Counted from the stretch's first letter, positions 1-11,230 are shown. The stretch is 64,000 bases of DNA from Pseudomonas fluvialis (GCF_002234375.1 NZ_NMQV01000002.1:124001-188000), one strand, 5' to 3'. Program-made: numbers and translations. Notes: generated from the sequence alone by a model not told the origin.

Positions 1-1135
1 GTTTGACCACGCGCTGGAAGTTGTCCTGGCAGGCCGGGCACTCGTTGCCGGTCAGCGCCGGGCTGTCGCTCAGGCTGCAATAGAGCAGGAAGGCATCGAG
101 GAAATGCGCCTGGGCCAGGTCGATGCCCAGCGGCAGGTAGGGATTGATGTCCAGGCAGCGCACTTCCACATACTGCACGCCGCGTGCGGCCAGTGCCTGC
201 AGTGGGCGTTCGCCGGGCAGGGTGACGCGTTTCGGGCGAATGCTCGAGTAGTACTCGTTTTCGATCTGCAACAGGTTGGTGTTGAGCTGCAGCCATTCGC
301 CGTCACGCTGCGTGCCGATCGCCTCGTAGGGCGGGTAGGGCGTCGAGACGGCCTGGCGCAGGCTGGCAATGTAGCTGTCCAGGCTGTTGTAGCAGGGCGT
401 CAGGCTGGACTGGGCATTGTTCTGGTAGCCCAGGTCGCTCATGCGCAGGCTGGTCGCCCAGGGCAGGTAGGCGGTATCCGCGTCGAGGCTTTGCAGGTCG
501 TTTGCAGCGCCGCGCAGGAAGCTCTTGTCCAGCGCCGGTGAGGCGCCGAACAGGTACATGAGCAGCCAGCTGTAGCGGCGGAAATTGCGGATCAGGGCGA
601 TATAGCCCAGGGAGCCGGCTGCCGCTTCCTGCTCGCCATAGAGCAGCGTCCAGAGCGCCGGCGGCAGGCTGAAGTTGTAGTGAATGCCGGCGATGCACTG
701 CATGGTCTTGCTGTAGCGCACGGCCAGGCCCTGGCGGTAGACGTACTTGAGGCGGCCCTGGTTGGACTGGCCGTAGCGGGCAATGGGGATCTGTGCCTCG
801 TCGGGCAGCAGGCCGGGCATCGACGGGCTCCACAGCAGCTCGTCGTGCAGCTGGCTGGCGGTGAAGGCATGGATGTCGCGCAGTTCGTCGAGGGTATGCG
901 CAACGTCGCGGTGCGTGGCAGTGATGAACTCCAGCAGCGCTTCCGAGTAGTCGGTAGTGATTTGCGCGTGGGTCAGCGCCGAGCCGAGCGCACGCGGGTG
1001 CGCGGTTTGCGCCAGTTGTCCCTGTGCGTCGACGCGCAGGCCTTCACGCTCGATGCCGTGCAGGCACTGGGTGAGCAGCGACAGGTGATCGCCCTGGCCG
1101 AGAAGCGCCAGGCGGCGGGAAAGTAGAGTGCTCAA
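1..1135 (-). CDS. gshA: Glutamate-cysteine ligase (N-terminal part; 3' end beyond the window)
   Basis: Catalyses the ATP-dependent joining of glutamate and cysteine, the first step of glutathione synthesis in the cytoplasm. About 378 residues are visible and the gene runs off the left edge, so roughly 150 C-terminal residues of this 520-530-residue family are missing. The reading frame contains the typical GshA text [10 protein letters not shown] near residue 28 and [12 protein letters not shown] near the left edge. The start is inferred as TTG at 1135, with AAGGAA upstream at suitable spacing; no ATG is available in frame nearby. The second glutathione gene, gshB, lies at the other end of the window. 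Confidence 0.93.
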   Translation of the reverse strand, partial: MSTLLSRRLALLGQGDHLSLLTQCLHGIEREGLRVDAQGQLAQTAHPRALGSALTHAQITTDYSEALLEFITATHRDVAHTLDELRDIHAFTASQLHDELLWSPSMPGLLPDEAQIPIARYGQSNQGRLKYVYRQGLAVRYSKTMQCIAGIHYNFSLPPALWTLLYGEQEAAAGSLGYIALIRNFRRYSWLLMYLFGASPALDKSFLRGAANDLQSLDADTAYLPWATSLRMSDLGYQNNAQSSLTPCYNSLDSYIASLRQAVSTPYPPYEAIGTQRDGEWLQLNTNLLQIENEYYSSIRPKRVTLPGERPLQALAARGVQYVEVRCLDINPYLPLGIDLAQAHFLDAFLLYCSLSDSPALTGNECPACQDNFQRVVK

Positions 1136-1197
1136 CGGCGGGATTCCTTACACGGGTATCGCGCCAATATGGGGGCGCTCGGGACACTCTGCAAGGG

Positions 1198-1218
1198 GGC
1201 GGGGCATGCCGCCCCGCC
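1198..1218 (-). terminator. GC-rich hairpin after tex
   Basis: Eight-base-pair perfect inverted repeat (GGCGGGGC / GCCCCGCC, 5-nt loop) just after the tex stop codon. On the minus strand it is followed by CCCTTG rather than a T-run, so it is at best a weak intrinsic terminator. Confidence 0.35.
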
Positions 1219-1228
1219 TGCCGGGCGC

Positions 1229-3562
1229 TTACTTCTTCTTCAGGCTGCGGGCATTGGCGAACAGGTTGGCCATGGCGCCGTTGGCCGGGGCCGGCTTGTC
1301 CTGGCTACTGTGACGCTCGCTGCGTGGCGTGTTGCCGCCGCGCGGCTGGCCGCCACGGCCCTGGCCACGGGCGGGGCCGTCGACTTTCTCGCCCGGGGTG
1401 TCGCTCATGCGCATGGACAGGCCGACGCGGTTGCGCGGGATGTCCACTTCCATGACCTTGACCTTGACGATATCGCCGGCTTTCACCACCTCGTAGGGGT
1501 CCTTGACGAACTTTTCCGACAGCGCGCTGATGTGCACCAGGCCGTCCTGATGGACGCCAATGTCGACGAAGGCGCCGAAGTTGGTGACGTTGGTTACCAC
1601 ACCTTCGAGGATCATCCCCGGTTGCAGGTCCTTGAGGCTCTCCACGCCGTCCTGGAAAGCGGCGGTCTTGAACTCCGGGCGCGGGTCGCGGCCGGGCTTG
1701 TCCAGTTCCTTGAGGATGTCTGTGACGGTCGGCAGGCCGAAGCGTTCGTCGGTGAAACGTGCCGGGTCCAGCTGACGCAGGAAGCTGGAGTCGCCGATCA
1801 GTGTGCGGATATCGCGCCCGGTATCCTGGGCGATGCGCTGCACCAGCGGGTAGGTTTCCGGGTGCACCGCGGAGGCGTCCAGCGGGTTGTCGCCATTCAT
1901 GACGCGCAGGAAGCCGGCGGCCTGCTCGAAGGTCTTCTCGCCCAGGCGCGGCACTTTCTTCAGCTCGGCACGGCTGCGGAACGCGCCGTGGGCATCGCGG
2001 AAACTGACGATATTGCTGGCCAGGGTCGTGTTGAGTCCGGAAATGCGTGCCAGCAGGGCGGCCGAGGCGGTGTTCAGGTCGACGCCAACGGCGTTCACGC
2101 AGTCCTCGACCACCGCGTCCAGCGAGCGGGCCAGCTGCAACTGCGAGACATCGTGCTGGTACTGGCCGACTCCGATGGATTTCGGCTCGATTTTCACCAG
2201 TTCGGCCAGCGGGTCCTGCAGGCGGCGGGCGATGGATACCGCGCCACGCAGCGAGACATCCAGCTCGGGGAATTCGCGCGCAGCCAGTTCGGAGGCCGAG
2301 TACACCGAGGCGCCGGCCTCGCTGACCATGATCTTGGTCATGCGCAGTTCCGGCAGCAGCTTGACCAGCTCGCCGGCCAGCTTGTCGGTCTCGCGGCTGG
2401 CCGTGCCGTTGCCGATGGCGATCAGCTCGACGCGGTGCTTGGCGCACAGCTTGCCCAGCGTCGCCAGGGTGCCGTTCCAGTCATCGCGCGGCGCGTGCGG
2501 GTAGACGGTGGCGGTATCCAGCAGCTTGCCGGTGGCATCCACCACCGCGACCTTGCAGCCGGTACGCAGGCCGGGGTCGAGCGCCAGGGTCACCTTGGCG
2601 CCGGCCGGGGCGGCCAGCAGCAGATCGTGCAGGTTGCGCGCGAATACGCTGATCGCCTCGCTTTCCGCTTTTTCGCGCAGCTCGCCGAACAGATCGGTTT
2701 CCAGGTGGCTGTACAGCTTGACCTTCCAAGTCCAGCGCACCACTTCGGCCAGCCATTTGTCGGCGGCGCGACCCTGGTTGCGGATGGCGAAGCGCTCGCT
2801 GATCATCAGCTCGCAGGGGTGCAGGCTGCCTGGTTGCTCCTCGCCCACGGTCAGGCTGGCGCTGAGGATACCTTCGTTGCGTCCGCGGAAGATCGCCAGG
2901 GCGCGGTGCGAGGGTACGCTGTGCAGGGCTTCGTCATGCGCGAAGTAGTCGCTGAACTTGGCGCCTTCGCTTTCCTTGCCGGGCACCACGCGGGCGCTCA
3001 GGCTGGCCTCGCTCTTCAGGAAGCTGCGCAGGCGTTCGAGCAGGCTGGCGTCTTCGGCGAAGCGCTCCATGAGGATGTACTTGGCGCCGTCGAGCACGGC
3101 CTTCACATCGGCGAAGCCTTTTTCCGCGTCAACGAAACGCTCGGCCTGCTCCTGCGGGTTCAGCGTCGGATCGGCGAACAGGGCATCGGCCAGTTCGCCA
3201 ATACCCGCTTCCAGGGCGATCTGTCCCTTGGTGCGGCGTTTCTGCTTGTACGGCAGATAGAGGTCTTCCAGGCGCGTCTTGGTATCGGCCAGGTTGATTT
3301 CGCGGGCCAGTTCGGCGGTCAGTTTGCCCTGTTCCTCGATGCTGGCGAGGATGCTGGCGCGGCGCTCGTCCAGTTCGCGCAGGTAGCGCAGGCGTTCTTC
3401 CAGGTGGCGCAGCTGGGTATCGTCCAGGCTGCCGGTGACTTCCTTGCGGTAGCGGGCGATGAACGGCACGGTGGAGCCTTCATCGAGCAGGCTTACCGCG
3501 GCGGCGACCTGTTGCGGGCGTACGCCCAGTTCTTCGGCAATCCGTTGATTGATGCTGTGCAT
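1229..3562 (-). CDS. tex: Tex, S1-domain RNA-binding transcription accessory protein
   Basis: Highly conserved nucleic-acid-binding protein, about 777 residues as usual for the family. In order it has an N-terminal helical/HTH part ([16 protein letters not shown]), a YqgF/RuvC-like fold near residues 320-460 ([19 protein letters not shown]), a helix-hairpin-helix segment ([18 protein letters not shown]) and a C-terminal S1 domain ([20 protein letters not shown]), then a basic Gly/Arg-rich tail. The start is placed at ATG 3562 because family members begin MHSIN or similar; a longer frame exists upstream but has no support. It is divergent from ompR. Confidence 0.95.
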   Translation of the reverse strand: MHSINQRIAEELGVRPQQVAAAVSLLDEGSTVPFIARYRKEVTGSLDDTQLRHLEERLRYLRELDERRASILASIEEQGKLTAELAREINLADTKTRLEDLYLPYKQKRRTKGQIALEAGIGELADALFADPTLNPQEQAERFVDAEKGFADVKAVLDGAKYILMERFAEDASLLERLRSFLKSEASLSARVVPGKESEGAKFSDYFAHDEALHSVPSHRALAIFRGRNEGILSASLTVGEEQPGSLHPCELMISERFAIRNQGRAADKWLAEVVRWTWKVKLYSHLETDLFGELREKAESEAISVFARNLHDLLLAAPAGAKVTLALDPGLRTGCKVAVVDATGKLLDTATVYPHAPRDDWNGTLATLGKLCAKHRVELIAIGNGTASRETDKLAGELVKLLPELRMTKIMVSEAGASVYSASELAAREFPELDVSLRGAVSIARRLQDPLAELVKIEPKSIGVGQYQHDVSQLQLARSLDAVVEDCVNAVGVDLNTASAALLARISGLNTTLASNIVSFRDAHGAFRSRAELKKVPRLGEKTFEQAAGFLRVMNGDNPLDASAVHPETYPLVQRIAQDTGRDIRTLIGDSSFLRQLDPARFTDERFGLPTVTDILKELDKPGRDPRPEFKTAAFQDGVESLKDLQPGMILEGVVTNVTNFGAFVDIGVHQDGLVHISALSEKFVKDPYEVVKAGDIVKVKVMEVDIPRNRVGLSMRMSDTPGEKVDGPARGQGRGGQPRGGNTPRSERHSSQDKPAPANGAMANLFANARSLKKK

Positions 3563-3743
3563 GAAACTACCTGAGTCGGTGGGGCAGGCAGGCCGTAGCC
3601 TGGGCAAAGGCGGGGATTATAAGAGCAAAGCCGGGCAGGCCAAGAGGCAGGCGCCGGCAGGCGCAAAATCTGCTAACAATGCCCGACACGCCGGTTGCGG
3701 CGTGGCTGCGCCATAATGCGCACACCTGTCTGGGAGAGCTGCA

Positions 3744-4475
3744 ATGACCACTGCCGTGCCGAACGAAGGCGAGAAGATCCTTTTGGTTGACGATGACCCC
3801 GGCCTGCGCCGTCTGCTGGAGCGTTTCCTCAGCGAACAGGGCTATCGCGTGCGTACCGTGGAGAATGTCGAGCAGATGGACCGTCTGCTGGCCCGCGAGC
3901 TGTTCAACCTGCTGGTTCTCGACCTGATGCTGCCAGGCGAGGATGGCCTCTCTGCCTGCCGGCGCCTGCGCGAAGCCGGCAACCAGATGCCGATCATCAT
4001 GCTTACCGCCAAGGGTGACGAAAGCAGCCGTATCCAGGGGTTGGAGCAGGGTGCTGACGATTATCTGGGCAAGCCGTTCAACCCGCGTGAGCTGCTGGCG
4101 CGCATCAAGGCGGTGCTGCGTCGCCAGGCACCGGTAGTGCCGGGTGCGCCGGCCAGCGACGATGAGGTGGTCAGCTTTGGCGATTATCGCCTGTCGCTGG
4201 GTACCCGCGAGCTGACCCGCGGCGATCAGGTGCACATGCTCACCACCGGCGAGTTCGCCGTGCTCAAGGCCCTTGTGCAGCATGCCCGCGAACCGCTGAC
4301 CCGCGACAAGCTGATGAGCCTGGCGCGTGGTCGTGAGTGGGATGCGCTGGAACGCTCCATCGACGTGCAGATTTCCCGCCTGCGCCGGCTGATCGAGCCG
4401 GACCCCTCGAAGCCGCGCTATATCCAGACAGTGTGGGGTGTGGGCTATGTCTTCGTGCCGGATGGTAACAAGTGA
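3744..4475 (+). CDS. ompR: OmpR response regulator
   Basis: Response regulator of the EnvZ/OmpR osmotic and pH two-component system, 243 residues. The receiver domain (about 10-125) shows the acidic pair in LLVDDDPG and the phospho-acceptor Asp60 in LVLDLMLPGEDG. The C-terminal winged-helix DNA-binding domain ends in RRLIEPDPSKPRYIQTVWGV, the usual OmpR signature. GGAGAG precedes ATG 3744. It is followed after about 34 bases by envZ in the same direction, forming the expected operon. Confidence 0.96.
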   Translation: MTTAVPNEGEKILLVDDDPGLRRLLERFLSEQGYRVRTVENVEQMDRLLARELFNLLVLDLMLPGEDGLSACRRLREAGNQMPIIMLTAKGDESSRIQGLEQGADDYLGKPFNPRELLARIKAVLRRQAPVVPGAPASDDEVVSFGDYRLSLGTRELTRGDQVHMLTTGEFAVLKALVQHAREPLTRDKLMSLARGREWDALERSIDVQISRLRRLIEPDPSKPRYIQTVWGVGYVFVPDGNK

Positions 4476-4509
4476 TTCGCCATGAGGCTGGCCGCCGGAC
4501 GTGTCGCGG

Positions 4510-5823
4510 ATGAACGCACCGGCCTGGTTCCCGCAAAGCTTTTTTGCCCGCACGCTCTGGCTGGTGCTGGTGGTGGTGCTGTTTTCCAAGGCGCTGACCC
4601 TGGTCTACCTGATGATGAACGAGGATGTGCTGGTTGATCGCCAGTACAGCCACGGTGCGGCGCTAACCCTGCGTGCCTACTGGGCCGCCGACCCGGAAGA
4701 TCGCGAGCAGATCGCCCATGCGGCGACCTTGCGTCGGGTGCCTGCCGAGCAGGTGCCGGCCAGTGAGCAGCACTGGCCGTACAGCGAGATTTTCCTGCGC
4801 CAGATGAAGTCCGAGCTGGGCGAGAACACCGAAGTCCGTGTGCGTGTGCAGAGTCCGCCATCGTTGTGGGTGCTGGCGCCGGATTTCGGCCCGGACTGGA
4901 TTCAGGTGCCGCTTTATCCGCACCCGTTGCGCGGCCAGAAAATCTGGGACGTGCTGGGCTGGTTCCTGGCCATCGGCCTGCTGTCCACGGCCGCGGCGTG
5001 GATTTTCGTGCGGCAGTTGAATGCCCCGTTGAAACGCCTGGTGCTGGCCACTCGCTACCTCGGCCAGGGACGCAGTGTGCGCTTGCCGGTCAGCGATACG
5101 CCCAGTGAAATGACCGAGGTCTATCGCTCCTTCAACCAGATGGCGGATGAACTGGAACAGGCGGCCCGCGAGCGCGAACTGATGCTCGCCGGTGTGTCCC
5201 ATGACTTGCGCACACCGCTGACCCGCCTGCGCCTGTCGCTGGAGCTGATGAGCAGTGATGCCGAGCTGACCGAGGAAATGATCCGCGATGTCGAGGACAT
5301 GGACGCCATCCTCGACCAGTTCATCGCCTTCATCCGCGACGGGCGTGACGAGCCGCTGGAGCGCCTCGACCTGGCGGCGCTGATCCGCGAGGTGGTCGCT
5401 CCCTACAACCAGCATGGCGAACGGGTGCGCCTGTGCCTGCAGGTGTTGCCGGAAGTCAGCCTGCGCCGGGTATCGATCAAGCGCCTGCTGACCAACCTGA
5501 TCGAGAATGCCCTGCGCTACGGTGGCGATGCGGTAGAAGTGGCCGCCTCGCTGGGTGGCGAAGAGACGGCGCCTTACCTGGTGCTCAGCGTGCTGGACCG
5601 TGGCCAGGGCATCGACCCGGCGGAGCTGGCATCGATCTTCAATCCGTTCATTCGTGGTGATCGGGCGCGAGGCGGGCGAGGTACCGGGCTGGGCCTGGCG
5701 ATTGTCCGGCGTATCGCCGCGCTACATGGCGGCAGCGTCGACTTGCGCAACCGTGAAGGTGGCGGGCTGGAAGCGCGGGTCTGTTTGCCCCTGGGCCTGC
5801 TGTTGCCGCGCGACGCCAGCTGA
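4510..5823 (+). CDS. envZ: EnvZ osmolarity sensor histidine kinase
   Basis: Inner-membrane sensor kinase that phosphorylates OmpR. It has two membrane segments (around residues 15-37 and 150-170), a HAMP linker and the H-box GVSHDLRTPLTRLRLSLEL with phospho-accepting His231. It then has the N-box (LLTNLIENALRYGG), G1 (VLDRGQGIDPAEL) and G2 (GRGTGLGLAIV) of the ATP-binding domain. ATG 4510 (MNAPAWFPQSFF) is chosen because Pseudomonas EnvZ proteins start at this point; an in-frame GTG at 4501 would add three residues. It converges on rimK, leaving only eight bases between them. Confidence 0.95.
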   Translation: MNAPAWFPQSFFARTLWLVLVVVLFSKALTLVYLMMNEDVLVDRQYSHGAALTLRAYWAADPEDREQIAHAATLRRVPAEQVPASEQHWPYSEIFLRQMKSELGENTEVRVRVQSPPSLWVLAPDFGPDWIQVPLYPHPLRGQKIWDVLGWFLAIGLLSTAAAWIFVRQLNAPLKRLVLATRYLGQGRSVRLPVSDTPSEMTEVYRSFNQMADELEQAARERELMLAGVSHDLRTPLTRLRLSLELMSSDAELTEEMIRDVEDMDAILDQFIAFIRDGRDEPLERLDLAALIREVVAPYNQHGERVRLCLQVLPEVSLRRVSIKRLLTNLIENALRYGGDAVEVAASLGGEETAPYLVLSVLDRGQGIDPAELASIFNPFIRGDRARGGRGTGLGLAIVRRIAALHGGSVDLRNREGGGLEARVCLPLGLLLPRDAS

Positions 5824-5831
5824 GGCGCGGC

Positions 5832-6737
5832 TCAGCCCTTGCCGCGGGTGCGCGTCAGCCCCGGTCCGGCATGCTTCTCCAGGTGTTCGATGATCAGCCC
5901 GGCGACGTCCTTGCCCGTGGTGGTTTCGATACCTTCCAGGCCAGGTGAGGAATTCACCTCCATCACCAGGGGGCCGCGTTGCGAGCGCAGAATGTCTACC
6001 CCGGCGACGCTCAGGCCCATTACCTTGGCCGCACGGATGGCCGTGGAGCGCTCCTGCGGGGTGATCTTGACCAGGCTGGCACTGCCGCCACGGTGCAGGT
6101 TGGAGCGGAACTCACCGGGTTTGGCCTGGCGCTTCATGGCGGCGATGACCTTGTCGCCGACCACGAAACAGCGGATATCCGCGCCGCCGGCTTCACGGAT
6201 GTACTCCTGCACCATGATGTCCTGCTTGAGGCCCATGAATGCCTCGATCACCGACTCGGCGGCCTTGTGGGTTTCCGCCAGTACCACGCCGATGCCCTGG
6301 GTGCCTTCCAGCACCTTGATGACCAGCGGCGCACCACCGACCATCTGGATCAGGTCGGGAATGTCGTCCGGCGAGTGGGCAAAGCCGGTCACCGGCAGGC
6401 CCAGCCCCTTGCGCGAGAGCAGCTGCAGGGAGCGCAGTTTGTCGCGTGAGCGGCTGATGGCGACCGACTCGTTGAGCGGGAATACGCCCATCATCTCGAA
6501 CTGGCGCAGCACTGCGCAGCCGTAGAAGGTCACCGACGCGCCGATGCGCGGAATCACCGCGTCGAAGCCCTCCAGGGCCTGGCCGCGGTAGTGGATCTGC
6601 GGCTTGTGGCTGGCAATGTTCATGTAGGCGCGCAGGGTATCGATAACCAGGATTTCATGGCCGCGTTGCTGGCCGGCTTCGACCAGGCGGCGGGTCGAAT
6701 ACAGGCGCGGGTTACGCGAGAGAATGGCGATCTTCAT
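5832..6737 (-). CDS. rimK: RimK, ribosomal protein S6 glutamate ligase
   Basis: ATP-grasp ligase that adds glutamate residues to the C terminus of ribosomal protein S6 and so remodels ribosomes. It is 301 residues, the normal length. Visible are the N-terminal [18 protein letters not shown] and ATP-grasp text ([38 protein letters not shown]) with the Mg-binding Glu and Asn near residues 255-257. Its start overlaps the stop of rimB by four bases, so translation is probably coupled. The rimB-rimK pairing is the known Pseudomonas arrangement. Confidence 0.95.
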   Translation of the reverse strand: MKIAILSRNPRLYSTRRLVEAGQQRGHEILVIDTLRAYMNIASHKPQIHYRGQALEGFDAVIPRIGASVTFYGCAVLRQFEMMGVFPLNESVAISRSRDKLRSLQLLSRKGLGLPVTGFAHSPDDIPDLIQMVGGAPLVIKVLEGTQGIGVVLAETHKAAESVIEAFMGLKQDIMVQEYIREAGGADIRCFVVGDKVIAAMKRQAKPGEFRSNLHRGGSASLVKITPQERSTAIRAAKVMGLSVAGVDILRSQRGPLVMEVNSSPGLEGIETTTGKDVAGLIIEHLEKHAGPGLTRTRGKG

Positions 6738-7195
6738 GCGTCCCCCAGGGCCAGCAATGGCTTGTCCTGCACATAGCTGCGCGCTGGGTCGACCAGCAAC
6801 CGGCCATCCACCAGCGCCTTGCAGCCCAGCAGCATGCGGTAGCGCATGGTCTTGCGGCAGGCCAGGGTCAGCTCGATGGGCCAGCTATGCCGGCCGAGGG
6901 TCAGGCGGGTGCTGATCACATAGCGCGATTGACTGTGGCCGTTGGAGCTCTTGATGGTCTTCAGCGAAACCAGCGGTGCCTCGCAGCGATGGCGACGCTG
7001 CACCTGAGTACCCAGGTAGGCGGTGAAGCGTACCCAGGGCTGGCCGTCGCGCTCGAAGGGCTGGATATCGCTGGCGTGCAGGCTGGAGGTGCTGGCGCCG
7101 GTATCGATTTTGGCGCGCAGGCCGATGATGCCTAGCTGGGGCAGATCCACCCACTCGCGTAGGCCGACGATATTGGCAGGGTCTATGGATTTCAT
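6734..7195 (-). CDS. rimB: RimB, retropepsin-like protease of the RimK system (DUF785 / 'ATP-dependent zinc protease' family)
   Basis: Small 153-residue protein with a single retropepsin-type active-site signature, [12 protein letters not shown], near residues 31-42. Such proteins dimerise to form one aspartic-protease site. Databases often call the family 'ATP-dependent zinc protease', but the DTGA motif points to aspartic chemistry. In Pseudomonas, RimB works with RimK in controlling S6 modification. It overlaps rimK by four bases. No rimA-like gene was recognised beside it. Confidence 0.88.
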   Translation of the reverse strand: MKSIDPANIVGLREWVDLPQLGIIGLRAKIDTGASTSSLHASDIQPFERDGQPWVRFTAYLGTQVQRRHRCEAPLVSLKTIKSSNGHSQSRYVISTRLTLGRHSWPIELTLACRKTMRYRMLLGCKALVDGRLLVDPARSYVQDKPLLALGDA

Positions 7196-7262
7196 GGTGG
7201 CTCAATCAGCACGGATGACCGCGTATGATGCGCAGGTTAGCGGGGCACGGAGGGGCATGCCA

Positions 7263-7658
7263 ATGAGCGAACAGGGTGAACAGCGCGTGCGGCTCGACAA
7301 ATGGCTGTGGGCGGCGCGTTTCTTCAAGACCCGCGCCCTGGCCAAGGCGGCCATCGACGGGGGCAAGGTGCATTGTCGTGGCGAGCGCTGCAAGCCGGGC
7401 AAGGAACCGCGGATTGGCGACGAGTACCTGATCCGTAGCGGCTTCGACGAGCGCAGCGTGCGCGTGCTGGCGCTCAGTGACGTGCGTCGTGGCGCGGCCG
7501 AGGCGCAGTTGCTGTACGCCGAAACCGCCGAGAGCCTGGCGCGTCGTGAGCAGGCCGCAGCGCTGCGCAAGGCTGGCGCGCTGGGGCTGCAGAGCGATGG
7601 GCGACCGAACAAGAAGCAGCGCCGTGAGCTGACGCAATTTCACGCCAGCCACGACTGA
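7263..7658 (+). CDS. hslR: Hsp15 (S4-domain RNA-binding heat-shock protein)
   Basis: 131-residue S4-domain protein that binds stalled 50S subunits carrying nascent chains. The S4 fold is seen in VRLDKWLWAARFFKTRALAK and the following Gly-rich VHCRGERCKPGKEPRIGD. The C terminus is basic (GRPNKKQRRELTQF). Two in-frame ATGs occur, at 7257 and 7263. GGAGGGG at 7249-7255 is one base from the first and seven from the second, so 7263 is chosen. It converges on the PAP2 gene. Confidence 0.93.
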   Translation: MSEQGEQRVRLDKWLWAARFFKTRALAKAAIDGGKVHCRGERCKPGKEPRIGDEYLIRSGFDERSVRVLALSDVRRGAAEAQLLYAETAESLARREQAAALRKAGALGLQSDGRPNKKQRRELTQFHASHD

Positions 7659-7668
7659 GCCTGTCTTG

Positions 7669-8466
7669 TCAGTGGCGCTGCAGAACCGCCCACTGGCCCA
7701 CCAGGGGCAGTCGGGTAAGCAGCGGCAGCAGGGGTTGGTATAGCGCTTCCAGGCCGGCGGCCATGCGTCCGGCCAGTGGTGTGCAGTAGCCCCAGGCAAA
7801 GGCCAGCAGGGCCAGGAGCAGGCCGCCGACGGCCACGTCTACCAGCCAGTGGGCACCGGCGACCAGGCGCGGCAGCATGCACAGCACGACCAGCAGCTGG
7901 CCGGCGAACAGCTTCCAGCCGCGGCTGAAGCAGGCCATGAACAGGCCCCAGAGCAGCAGTACCGAGGCGTGATCACCCGGGAAGCTGCGACTGGAGCGGT
8001 CCTTGAGTTCAAAGACCCGCTCCAGCAGTGGGAACTGCTCGCTTAGGTGATAGGCGCCGGCGAGCACGACGGACGGGCTGGCGTGCTGCCAGTCGAAATA
8101 GCCGATCAGCTTGTTGAACAGTACCCGGCCAACCAGCAGCAGTGCCAGCAGCGCGAGAAAGTGCAGCAGCGCGCTGCGGGTTTCCTCGGCGCGGAAGGTC
8201 CAGCCACTGTGGATCAGCATGCTCAGCATGAGGGCGCCGACCAGAATGTCGAACACCCGCAGGCTGCTCAGGGCCCACAGCCAGTCCCATAGCGGCCAGT
8301 GGCCGAGGCTGCCGTTGAGGCTGTAGAACAGCGCCTCGTTGGCGGCCTGCCACAGCGGCCTGCTGGCCGGAGCCAGCCAGCTGGTCATGAGCAGCAGGGC
8401 GAGCAGGTGCAGTACGAGAAATGCCGGCCATCGCCAGCGGGCTTGGATGCGCGAGGTATTGTCCAT
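7669..8466 (-). CDS. PAP2-family membrane phosphatase
   Basis: 265-residue integral membrane protein with about six hydrophobic segments. The PAP2 signature is present as KDRSSRSFPGDHAS, a PGDH variant of the usual PSGH box, followed later by PRLVAGAHWLVDV. These supply the conserved Arg, His and Asp of the acid-phosphatase superfamily. Likely substrates are undecaprenyl diphosphate or other lipid phosphates in the inner membrane. An LpxT-like lipid A phosphotransferase role is possible, but the substrate cannot be read from sequence. The start at ATG 8466 is the first with an upstream GGGAAG; longer in-frame extensions lack ribosome-binding sites. Confidence 0.82.
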   Translation of the reverse strand: MDNTSRIQARWRWPAFLVLHLLALLLMTSWLAPASRPLWQAANEALFYSLNGSLGHWPLWDWLWALSSLRVFDILVGALMLSMLIHSGWTFRAEETRSALLHFLALLALLLVGRVLFNKLIGYFDWQHASPSVVLAGAYHLSEQFPLLERVFELKDRSSRSFPGDHASVLLLWGLFMACFSRGWKLFAGQLLVVLCMLPRLVAGAHWLVDVAVGGLLLALLAFAWGYCTPLAGRMAAGLEALYQPLLPLLTRLPLVGQWAVLQRH

Positions 8467-8561
8467 AGAATCGCTCACTTCCCTTGAGTGCATGAATGCC
8501 TGGCGCGCCTTATAGCCAGCTGTCATGCATTTGTCATGTTCTTCTCGATAGCCGGGCCTGT

Positions 8562-9455
8562 ATGAGCGATAGCGATTTCACTCAGCGTTTCCTTTTTGAC
8601 GAGTTCGATGCCCGTGGCGAGTTGGTGTCGCTGCGCGACAGTTATGCCCATGTGCTGGCCAAACATCCCTATCCGCAACCGGTAGCCCAACTGCTGGGCG
8701 AATTGCTGGCCGCGGCGGCGCTGCTGGTCGGCACGCTGAAGTTTGATGGTTTGCTGATACTGCAGGCGCGCTCCTCGGGTGCCGTGCCGCTGCTCATGGT
8801 GGAGTGCTCCAGTGAGCGCGAATTGCGCGGTATCGCCCGCTACCATGCCGAACAGATCGATGCCACCGACGGCCTGCGCGAGCTGATGCCCGAAGGCGTG
8901 CTGGCACTGACCGTCGACCCGCGTAATGGTCAGCGTTACCAGGGCATCGTCGAGCTGGACGGCGACACGCTGGCGCAGTCGCTGTCCAGCTACTTTGCCA
9001 ACTCCGAACAATTGCCGACCCGCTTCTGGCTGCAGGCTGACGGGCGCACTGCGCGTGGTCTGCTGTTGCAGGCGCTGCCTGCGCAACAACAGACTGACCC
9101 TGAAGAGCGTGCGGCCAGCTGGCAGCACCTCACCGTGCTGGCCGACAGCCTGCAGGCCGAGGAGTTGCTCGGGCTGGACAATGCCACCCTGTTGCATCGC
9201 CTGTATCACCAGGAAACGGTACGCCTGTTCGAGCCGCAAGCCCTGCAGTTCCGCTGCAGTTGCTCGCGCGAGCGTTCGGCGCGGGCGCTGGTCAGCCTGG
9301 GTGAGGCTGACGCGTTGCAGCTGGCCGAGGAACAGGGTGGGCAGATCAGCATCGACTGCCAGTTCTGCAACCACACCTATGCCTTTGATAGCGCCGATAT
9401 TGCCCAGCTGTTCGCCGGAGCGGGTAGCGACGAACCGTCGCCTACCCGCCACTGA
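8562..9455 (+). CDS. hslO: Hsp33 redox-regulated chaperone
   Basis: 297-residue holdase chaperone activated by oxidation. The C-terminal zinc switch has four cysteines: Cys232 and Cys234 in FRCSCS, and Cys266 and Cys269 in DCQFCNH, exactly the CxC plus CxxC arrangement. The start [14 protein letters not shown] at 8562 matches family starts; an in-frame extension to 8496 is not supported. It is divergent from the PAP2 gene, so the short stretch 8467-8561 must hold both promoters. Confidence 0.96.
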   Translation: MSDSDFTQRFLFDEFDARGELVSLRDSYAHVLAKHPYPQPVAQLLGELLAAAALLVGTLKFDGLLILQARSSGAVPLLMVECSSERELRGIARYHAEQIDATDGLRELMPEGVLALTVDPRNGQRYQGIVELDGDTLAQSLSSYFANSEQLPTRFWLQADGRTARGLLLQALPAQQQTDPEERAASWQHLTVLADSLQAEELLGLDNATLLHRLYHQETVRLFEPQALQFRCSCSRERSARALVSLGEADALQLAEEQGGQISIDCQFCNHTYAFDSADIAQLFAGAGSDEPSPTRH

Positions 9456-9626
9456 TATGCCGCCGTTGGCTTATAGCGAAGCGCTATCAGCTCCATTAGC
9501 CTTTCGCGGGCTGCCAAAAGCAGCGGCTTTCTGGCATACTCCCGCGACTTTTTTATCGATGTAGTGCGCTTCATGGCGCACTACACACTGTTCGGAAGGA
9601 TCGGCCGCTGGCCGACGGGGACCCAC

Positions 9627-11168
9627 ATGACGCAAGCCAACACTGCCGTGTACACCGATATCAGCGCTGCCCAGCTGGTAGAACAAGCGATTCAGCGTGG
9701 CGAGGGCGAACTGGCCGCCAACGGTGCGCTGGTCGTTCGTACCGGTCATCGTACCGGCCGTTCGCCGGCTGACCGTTTCATCGTGCAGGAGCCGAGCACC
9801 GAGGCGAAGATCGCCTGGGGCAACATCAACCGCCCGTTCCCGGCTGACAAGTTCGATGCCCTGTGGGCCCGCGTCGAAGCCTTCAATGCTGGCCAGGAAC
9901 ACTTCGTGTCGCATGTGCATGTCGGTTCCGCCGAGGCGCACTATCTGCCGGTCAAAATGACCACGCAGACCGCCTGGCAAAACCTGTTTGGCCGCTGCCT
10001 GTTCATTGAGCCCGAGCAGTACAACCCGGCGGGCAAGGCCGAGTGGCAGATTCTCAACGTCGCCAACTTCGAGTGCGTACCGGAGCGTGACGGCACCAAC
10101 TCCGATGGGTGCGTGATCATCAACTTTGCGCAGAAGAAAGTCCTGCTGGCCGGCATGCGTTACGCCGGTGAAATGAAGAAAGCCATGTTCTCCGTGCAGA
10201 ACTTCCTGCTGCCGGAAGCCGATGTGCTGCCGATGCACTGCGCTGCCAACATTGGCGAAGAAGGCGATGTCACCCTGTTCTTCGGTCTGTCCGGTACCGG
10301 CAAGACCACGCTGTCCGCTGACGAAAGCCGTTACCTGATCGGTGACGACGAGCACGGCTGGGGTGAAGGCGTGGTGTTCAACATCGAAGGCGGTTGCTAT
10401 GCCAAGTGCATCGACCTGTCCGAGAAGAACGAGCCGGTGATCTGGAAAGCCATCCAGTTCGGCGCCGTGCTGGAAAACGTGGTGCTCGACGCCAACCGTG
10501 TTCCGGACTACAGCGATGACAGCCTGACCCAGAACAGCCGTGCCGCCTACCCGCTGGAGCACGTCGAGAAGCGCAGCGAGAAGAACCTCGGTGGCGAGCC
10601 GAACGCGGTGATCTTCCTGACCTGCGACCTGACCGGCGTACTGCCGCCGGTGTCGATCCTTAACAACGAGCAGGCGGCCTACCACTTCCTGTCCGGTTAC
10701 ACCGCACTGGTCGGTTCCACCGAAATGGGTTCGGGCAGCGGCATCAAGTCGACCTTCTCCACCTGCTTCGGTGCGCCCTTCTTCCCGCGTCCGGCCGGCG
10801 AGTATGCCGAGCTGCTGATCAAGCGCATCAATGGCTTCGGCTCCAAGGTCTACCTGGTCAACACGGGCTGGACCGGTGGTGGCTACGGCGTCGGCAAGCG
10901 TTTCAACATCCCGACTACCCGTGCGGTGATTGCAGCCATTCAGAGCGGCGCACTGATCGGTGCCGAGACCGAACACCTGCCGATCATCAACCTCGACGTA
11001 CCCAAGTCGGTACCGGGCGTCGACAGCGTGCTGCTCAACCCGCGCAACACCTGGGCTGACCAGAACGCCTACGACGAAGCCGCCAAGGCCCTGGCCAAGC
11101 TGTTCATCGACAACTTCCAGAAGTTCGACGTCAGCGCCGCCATCAAGAACGCTGGCCCGCAGCTCTAA
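9627..11168 (+). CDS. pckA: Phosphoenolpyruvate carboxykinase (ATP)
   Basis: Gluconeogenic enzyme that converts oxaloacetate and ATP to phosphoenolpyruvate. It is 513 residues, the usual length. The P-loop [12 protein letters not shown] lies near residues 219-230 and is followed by the metal-binding [31 protein letters not shown] near residue 45 binds substrate. ATG 9627 ([11 protein letters not shown]) is the conserved Pseudomonas start; an upstream in-frame extension is rejected. It ends in a strong hairpin terminator. Confidence 0.97.
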   Translation: MTQANTAVYTDISAAQLVEQAIQRGEGELAANGALVVRTGHRTGRSPADRFIVQEPSTEAKIAWGNINRPFPADKFDALWARVEAFNAGQEHFVSHVHVGSAEAHYLPVKMTTQTAWQNLFGRCLFIEPEQYNPAGKAEWQILNVANFECVPERDGTNSDGCVIINFAQKKVLLAGMRYAGEMKKAMFSVQNFLLPEADVLPMHCAANIGEEGDVTLFFGLSGTGKTTLSADESRYLIGDDEHGWGEGVVFNIEGGCYAKCIDLSEKNEPVIWKAIQFGAVLENVVLDANRVPDYSDDSLTQNSRAAYPLEHVEKRSEKNLGGEPNAVIFLTCDLTGVLPPVSILNNEQAAYHFLSGYTALVGSTEMGSGSGIKSTFSTCFGAPFFPRPAGEYAELLIKRINGFGSKVYLVNTGWTGGGYGVGKRFNIPTTRAVIAAIQSGALIGAETEHLPIINLDVPKSVPGVDSVLLNPRNTWADQNAYDEAAKALAKLFIDNFQKFDVSAAIKNAGPQL

Positions 11169-11207
11169 CAGGCTATTGAAAGACCTAGGTGGTTTTTCAG
11201 CGGCCTG
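11169..11207. repeat. Imperfect 17-bp inverted repeat after pckA
   Basis: Directly after the pckA stop, CAGGC at 11169-11173 pairs with GCCTG at 11203-11207, and most of the intervening bases pair too (about 13 of 17), leaving a 5-nt loop. It precedes the canonical terminator, so the transcript end has two hairpins. It resembles dispersed Pseudomonas intergenic hairpins with a GAAAAACC core. Confidence 0.5.
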
Positions 11208-11230
11208 CTAAGCCCTGTCGTGACGTACCA